Shown: piece after piece, positions 60,081 through 64,000 of the stretch
Layout: each line of letters begins with the position of its first letter
How positions within the stretch are numbered: the stretch's first letter is position 1
The notes under the pieces: model-generated
What the model was told of the DNA's origin: nothing
Seen by the model: only the letters and a program-made list of their open reading frames with translations
The model's database searches: none
Program-made: the position numbers and the translations under genes
NCBI GenBank assembly: GCA_017557535.1
Contig: JAFYYM010000138.1
Coordinates: forward strand, 1 to 64,000
Origin: Bacteroidales bacterium
GTDB taxonomy: Bacteria > Bacteroidota > Bacteroidia > Bacteroidales > UBA932
DNA: 64,000 nucleotides
Reading direction: 5' to 3'

Positions 60081-61129
60081 CGCATATCTCGTAAGCGGAC
60101 GTCGATTCCGGGAAGACGGGCAGGCAGCGAAGATATGTCTGTCTGGCCGAAATGATAGGGAATCAGCACTTTAGGCTTAAAAGAGAGGGCGGCGGACACG
60201 CACTGGTCAACTGTCATGGTATAAGGCTGGTTGACAGGCAGCAAAGCCACATCAATACCCTTAAGGTCAGCCATCTCAGGCACATCCTCAGTGTCACCCG
60301 CCACATAGACCCTCAATCCATCCAGAGTCAGCACATAGCCGTTGCCATTGCCCTTAGGATGGAATTTCTCTCGACCAGGCGTGGTGTTATATGCCGGAAC
60401 CACCTCAACTTTCACACCCTTCGCGAGTTCCTTCGAATCTCCATTGCTCAGCACCTCCCCCTTGCCGATCTTGCCTTGGCTCGTACCATTAAGGAACAGC
60501 ACCGTATTGTCCCCAGTCAGAGCCGAAATGGCCGCTTCATCCAGGTGGTCTCCATGCTCGTGGGTGACGAATATATAGTCGGCTTTAGGAAACTCCGCCG
60601 AATAATCAGTGAGCTTTCCATACTCGCCGACCGGATCGAACTGGATGGAGAGTCCGTCATAGCTAACCTCAAGGGTGCCATGTTTTATCAAGGTTAGCTC
60701 CACGACTTTACCTCCGGGAGTCTGAAAGCGTTCGACCTCATACTTGGTGACAGGCTTTCCAGCCTCTGTCCAAGCCAAATAACCGCCCGTGAGGTTGAAC
60801 ACCTCAAAACCGGCCTTAGACAACGCTTCGGCGGCTTCAGAGGCTCTTCTGCCACTACGGCAATAAATGTTCAGCGGAGCTGACTTGTCATAAGCGGAGG
60901 AAACTTTATCAATAAAAAGAGAGTCGTACCAGTCATGGTTGACAGCTCCGCGGAGGTGGCCCTCAGAGAACTCCTCAGGAGTCCTGACATCTATCAGCCG
61001 CACAGGATCAGGGGTGTCGATTCTCGCGGAGAAACCATTGACATCCAAATTGGTATAATTAGCCTTGCACGAGAAAAGGCCGAACAGGGAGAAAGCCATG
61101 ATGGAAAAAATGAATTGGCGCATATCCAT
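60077..61129 (-). CDS. Rhodanese domain fused to metallo-beta-lactamase-fold hydrolase, lipoprotein
   Basis: A 350-residue protein with signal peptide and lipobox LFGLFSC (Cys near 21). A rhodanese domain follows (LIDVRTPEEFSEGHLRGA, active cysteine in IYCRSGRRASEA), then an MBL fold of the UlaG-like type (THEHGDHLD, YVAGDTEDVPEM, LIPYHFGQT). It probably acts at the periplasmic or cell surface side on a sulfur-containing or phosphoester compound; substrate unknown. A perfect 12-bp inverted repeat spans its start codons (61114-61149). Either ATG at 61129 or 61123 may be used. Confidence 0.85.
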   Translation of the reverse strand: MDMRQFIFSIMAFSLFGLFSCKANYTNLDVNGFSARIDTPDPVRLIDVRTPEEFSEGHLRGAVNHDWYDSLFIDKVSSAYDKSAPLNIYCRSGRRASEAAEALSKAGFEVFNLTGGYLAWTEAGKPVTKYEVERFQTPGGKVVELTLIKHGTLEVSYDGLSIQFDPVGEYGKLTDYSAEFPKADYIFVTHEHGDHLDEAAISALTGDNTVLFLNGTSQGKIGKGEVLSNGDSKELAKGVKVEVVPAYNTTPGREKFHPKGNGNGYVLTLDGLRVYVAGDTEDVPEMADLKGIDVALLPVNQPYTMTVDQCVSAALSFKPKVLIPYHFGQTDISSLPARLPGIDVRLRDMR

Positions 61130-61149
61130 GAAAAGTAATATGCGCCAAT
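61114..61149. promoter_or_regulatory. Perfect 12-bp inverted repeat over the start codon
   Basis: ATTGGCGCATAT (61114-61125) and ATATGCGCCAAT (61138-61149) are exact reverse complements separated by 12 bases. On the mRNA, the ATG at 61129 would sit in the hairpin loop and the ATG at 61123 in the stem. It may be a regulator operator or a translation-controlling hairpin. Confidence 0.6.
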
Positions 61150-61177
61150 ATAGTTATTTATTTCCATAAGAATCTCA

Positions 61178-63187
61178 TCAATCAGAAATTATGGGGATTT
61201 CCAGTTTGAGGGTTATGTTACGGCCGGGATTATGGATCCCGACATATTTCAAGCGGCTCAAGTGATCGAAATACACTTCATCAGTAAGGTTGTCGGCTAT
61301 AAGGCTCACTGTCGCGACCCGTCTGCCCTTACGCATTATGTCAGTTGCCGCCGAGGCTCCGAGAAGGGTCACCGCCTCAGTTAAAGTCTCGGTGCCAGGC
61401 AGGAAATGATCTTGTGCTTCACGGTGATCCACCCTAAATGATATATAACTGTTATTCAACACCTTCCCGCTATGAGTAATCTCCCATTTTACCTCCGCAC
61501 CCAGTCTGGGAGCCGGGATGAGGGGAAGGTCACCTTCATCGGAGGTTCCCCTGACAAATGAGTATGACGCACCAATATGCAGGCTGTGGACGGGATGGTA
61601 GTCAACTGAAGCTTCCGCACCTCGAAGGACAGCATTACCAGATGTATAGGCATAGACATCCCTATCTTCGAGAACATCACCTGTGCGGCGGGCATAGATG
61701 TAATTGTCTATCTTATTCCGGAACAGGGCGATGGTGATAAAGAAGTGATCTGTCGTCCAGTCAGCGCCGAAGTCGGTCTGAAGGCTGAACTCCGGATTCA
61801 ATGCGGAGGATCCGATCTCATACCTCAATGTGCCTTCGTGAACTCCATTGGAGGCCAACTCGCTCAAGTTTGGGGCCCTGAACCCCCGAGCCAGATTAGC
61901 CCTGACATTAATATTCCCGAAAGGAGTGTAAACCGCCCCGAGACTTCCTGTAAACCCCTTGAAATCACGGCTGAAGTCCTTGAACTTATCTCCTAGGCCG
62001 ATGCTGTGAAGATGCCTTATGTCGCCCCTGAGGCCACCAGAGAAATGGAATTTCCCCAACCCTTTAGACGCCGTGGCAAAAAGCCCGGCATCGACCAGTT
62101 TGTAAGCGGGAATGAGGGCTTCCTCCCCGAGATTGTCACTTGTCTGGAACATTCCTCCCAAGCCGGTGGATAAGATCCATCCGTCAATATTCCCGGAAAT
62201 ATACTTCAAATCGTAATTCAAGGTGTTGAGTTTGAAGTCCAACTCCGCCTCTTCTTCCTCCTCGTACTCCTGACGACGGTTCTGCTGGATACCCACCAAA
62301 GCCTTCACCCTGCCTTCTCCGACTCTTATGCTGTTGTCCAAAGCGGCTTTGTAGTGATGGACATGCTGGAAAGGGAGCTCAACGGAATAACCGGTCGGCC
62401 CGCTCAAAAGCCCATCCTCAAAACCTTCAATCATCCCGGGGATGAGACGGTAATATCCAAGAGTCAACCGTGAGAAGCCCCACTTGCGGTTTGTCGCCAG
62501 CTTTCCTGTCAAAGCCCTCTCACGGAATTGGGAGCCAGGGACTAGTCCCTCGGAAGCGTTCCTGTACGAATGGGCATATTTGTCACTGAAACGCAGATCC
62601 CAAATAAGGCCACCGGAATTACCGGCATGAGAGACGCTATATGCGGCCAAGCCATTGTTACTTTGATATTCGCTTGACAATCCGGCAGAGAAGGTTCCGG
62701 GAGCCATATTCGGGTCGGGATGGAATATGATAACGCCAGCCATGGCATCAGAGCCGTACATCAGACTCGCGGGTCCTTTAATGATCTCAACATTGTGAAC
62801 CCCATTGGCGTCGACTTCGATTCCATGCTCATCGCCCCATTGCTGTCCCTCCTGACGAATGCCGTCTGAGATAACGACGACTCGATTATACCCAAGGCCG
62901 CGGATGACGGGCTTCGATATTCCAGAACCCGTAGTGACTTGACTCACACCTGGTTCCCTTGATATGGCATCTATGATGTTGCCTGAGGCCACCGACCTCA
63001 GCTCCTTGAAATCCAGAAGGCTCACGGCTGAGGATGTCTCCCCTAATTTGCTCTCACCTGTCAACCAGGTGACGATAGACTCATTCAAACGCAGATGCCG
63101 CGAGAAAACATCTGTCGAGTCCTGGGCGTGAATAATGGAGATTCCACCCAAAAGAAAGACAGAAAACGCCAGTAACCTTAGTCTCAT
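61178..63187 (-). CDS. TonB-dependent outer-membrane receptor
   Basis: A 669-residue receptor with signal peptide (MRLRLLAFSVFLLGGISIIHA), plug domain (SKPVIRGLGYNRVVVISDGIR, VEIIKGPASLMYGSDAMAGVI) and a 22-strand-like barrel ending in NPGRNITLKLEIPI. It resembles zinc/copper-type receptors (ZnuD-like): a loop reading QQNRRQEYEEEEEAELDF is rich in acidic residues. Metal uptake is likely but not proven. The start at MRLRLL was chosen as a normal signal peptide; an in-frame start 26 codons upstream (63265) overlaps the GNAT stop and would add a hydrophobic segment. Confidence 0.9.
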   Translation of the reverse strand: MRLRLLAFSVFLLGGISIIHAQDSTDVFSRHLRLNESIVTWLTGESKLGETSSAVSLLDFKELRSVASGNIIDAISREPGVSQVTTGSGISKPVIRGLGYNRVVVISDGIRQEGQQWGDEHGIEVDANGVHNVEIIKGPASLMYGSDAMAGVIIFHPDPNMAPGTFSAGLSSEYQSNNGLAAYSVSHAGNSGGLIWDLRFSDKYAHSYRNASEGLVPGSQFRERALTGKLATNRKWGFSRLTLGYYRLIPGMIEGFEDGLLSGPTGYSVELPFQHVHHYKAALDNSIRVGEGRVKALVGIQQNRRQEYEEEEEAELDFKLNTLNYDLKYISGNIDGWILSTGLGGMFQTSDNLGEEALIPAYKLVDAGLFATASKGLGKFHFSGGLRGDIRHLHSIGLGDKFKDFSRDFKGFTGSLGAVYTPFGNINVRANLARGFRAPNLSELASNGVHEGTLRYEIGSSALNPEFSLQTDFGADWTTDHFFITIALFRNKIDNYIYARRTGDVLEDRDVYAYTSGNAVLRGAEASVDYHPVHSLHIGASYSFVRGTSDEGDLPLIPAPRLGAEVKWEITHSGKVLNNSYISFRVDHREAQDHFLPGTETLTEAVTLLGASAATDIMRKGRRVATVSLIADNLTDEVYFDHLSRLKYVGIHNPGRNITLKLEIPIISD

Positions 63188-63261
63188 CTCCCGGGAGATG
63201 ATCTCATAGATGCCCCAAAAGCAGGAAAGAGTGGCCACTCCAACTATCAAACCACTGAGAT

Positions 63262-63780
63262 TCATTTACTTCTATCATTAAGAATCTTCTGGAAGGCGAG
63301 TCTCTCGTCTCCTGACGCCAGATAGATTATGCCACAATACGTGAACCCATGTTTGGCGATATTGTGGCGCATTATAGAATTGTCCCTATGGGTGTCGATC
63401 CGGATATTAGGATCTTTTGAGAAGCAGAATTCCATGATGTCTGAGAAAACCCCATGGACATCCGGATAGCTCGCGATCCGGTGTATCACATGATAAGGCA
63501 TTGTATCATCCACCCACTTTCCCCCTTCGATATAGCTATATGTGGACTCCGGAGATGGAAGAAAGGCGAAATACCCGGTTATCCTGCCGTCGTCCTCGAT
63601 GACAAAGCCACCTCTCCTTTGGATATCGGATAGGATGGCCTCCCGTGAAGGATAGTTGTCAGACCATTGGTTCATATTCCCGTCAGAGCGCATGATTCCC
63701 TTGGCGGCATCAAGGACGGGCATAATCCCATCCAAATCAACCTCCGTGGCCTCTCTGATAATTCTACTTTGACGAGTCAT
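63262..63780 (-). CDS. GNAT-family N-acetyltransferase
   Basis: A 172-residue acetyltransferase: RIIREATEVDLDGIMPVLDAAK at the N-terminus (GNAT strand 1/helix 1), GGFVIEDDGRITGYFAFL and, late, DTHRDNSIMRHNIAKHGFTYCGI, the acetyl-CoA binding region. The acceptor is unknown. ATG start at 63780; an upstream TTG is less likely. First gene of the TonB receptor group. Confidence 0.85.
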   Translation of the reverse strand: MTRQSRIIREATEVDLDGIMPVLDAAKGIMRSDGNMNQWSDNYPSREAILSDIQRRGGFVIEDDGRITGYFAFLPSPESTYSYIEGGKWVDDTMPYHVIHRIASYPDVHGVFSDIMEFCFSKDPNIRIDTHRDNSIMRHNIAKHGFTYCGIIYLASGDERLAFQKILNDRSK

Positions 63781-63787
63781 CAAGCTG

Positions 63788-63795
63788 CAAAGATA
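63788..63795 (-). promoter_or_regulatory. Putative -7 element of the GNAT gene
   Basis: TATCTTTG on the minus strand, 7 bp before the ATG at 63780; again a nearly leaderless arrangement. No clear -33 element. Confidence 0.45.
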
Positions 63796-63803
63796 GAAAA
63801 TTA

Positions 63804-64000
63804 ATGCATATATTCGCGACTGTGTTACTCAGTGATTCTAGACCACATTATGACATCCTGGACGGCCTGCGAGGAGTCGCGGCCCTGATCGTCATTGTCT
63901 ACCATGTATTCGAACTTTTCCCCCAGACCCCGGTACCACACGGCTACCTGGCAGTGGATTTCTTCTTCATCCTCTCCGGTTTCGTGATCGGCTACGCCTA
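63804..64000 (+). CDS. Acyltransferase family 3 membrane protein, N-terminal fragment
   Basis: The reading frame from the ATG at 63804 runs open to the end of the window (65 codons) and is cut off there. It translates to HYDILDGLRGVAALIVIVYH, then VDFFFILSGFVIGYA, the signature of acyltransferase-3 (OafA/nodulation-type) integral membrane enzymes that O-acylate sugars or envelope polymers. It is divergent from the GNAT gene with only 23 bp between the two starts. Confidence 0.88.
   Translation, partial: MHIFATVLLSDSRPHYDILDGLRGVAALIVIVYHVFELFPQTPVPHGYLAVDFFFILSGFVIGYA

Noticed and set aside
59434..60100. Integrated element using tRNA-Asn as attachment site
   Set aside because: No integrase gene and no duplicate of the tRNA 3' end were seen.

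Overview
The window looks like a 64 kb piece of a Bacteroidota chromosome, most probably Bacteroidales. The evidence is the lineage's TTTG-N19/20-TAnnTTTG promoters (16S operon, tRNA-Asn, etfBA and others), weak Shine-Dalgarno signals, many lipoproteins and outer-membrane barrels, a TonB-dependent receptor, NigD-like, DUF418, DUF6515 and DUF4922 proteins, and a long urocanase. The genus cannot be read from the sequence. GC content is moderate to high except in two AT-richer genes (10477-12237 and 59511-60080).

Layout. Position 1 is inside the 5' end of a 16S rRNA gene that reads leftwards out of the window, with its leader and promoter. From 0.2 to 10 kb come a tandem glycosyltransferase, a DPM1-type glycosyltransferase with dihydroorotase, tex with a ClC channel, and a hydrolase-like protein coupled to a Gfo/Idh/MocA oxidoreductase. 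From 10.2 to 12.5 kb lies a probable accessory insert carrying a membrane-anchored Mrr-type nuclease, bordered by a hairpin and a GC-rich intergenic element. From 12.5 to 20.6 kb are etfB-etfA-acyl-CoA dehydrogenase-esterase and pyrG with a PurF paralogue. From 20.6 to 26.5 kb is an envelope/signalling operon: YD-like TonB-C protein, LRR lipoprotein, a Bacteroidota-specific protein, a Hanks kinase and a barrel protein. From 26.6 to 33.2 kb are a small repeat protein with a tyrosine phosphatase, carbonic anhydrase, a Nim-type protein, an esterase, ProX, a DnaQ-like exonuclease, Pol IV, Dtd and DUF418. From 33.3 to 44.7 kb a long forward operon runs from a NahK-like sugar kinase, dipeptide epimerase, transglutaminase and gate-domain membrane protein into a complete histidine-degradation set, ftcD-hutU-hutH-hutI. 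From 44.7 to 49 kb are an ECF sigma operon and nhaC.

The most coherent and interesting region is 48915-59254 (minus strand): nine genes with gaps of 12 nt or less or with overlaps. They encode a membrane HU-like protein, a Nudix hydrolase, a GalT/HIT-like DUF4922 domain fused to a SpoIID/LytB domain without a signal peptide, an AmpG-like transporter, the exo-muramidase NamZ, a Ser/Arg-rich DUF6515 protein, an AmgK-type kinase fused to a RapZ C-terminal domain, a MurU-type nucleotidyltransferase and MscL. Read together they suggest MurNAc salvage: release, import, anomeric phosphorylation and conversion to UDP-MurNAc, with two unusual fusion proteins whose jobs are not explained by the core pathway. 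The dipeptide epimerase/transglutaminase group at 34-37 kb could supply the peptide side of cell-wall recycling.

The window closes with tRNA-Asn, a lone acyltransferase, a TonB receptor operon and the start of an acyltransferase-3 gene. Two structural habits stand out: convergent genes mostly overlap at their 3' ends, and several promoters lie so close to the start codon that the mRNA would be leaderless or nearly so.
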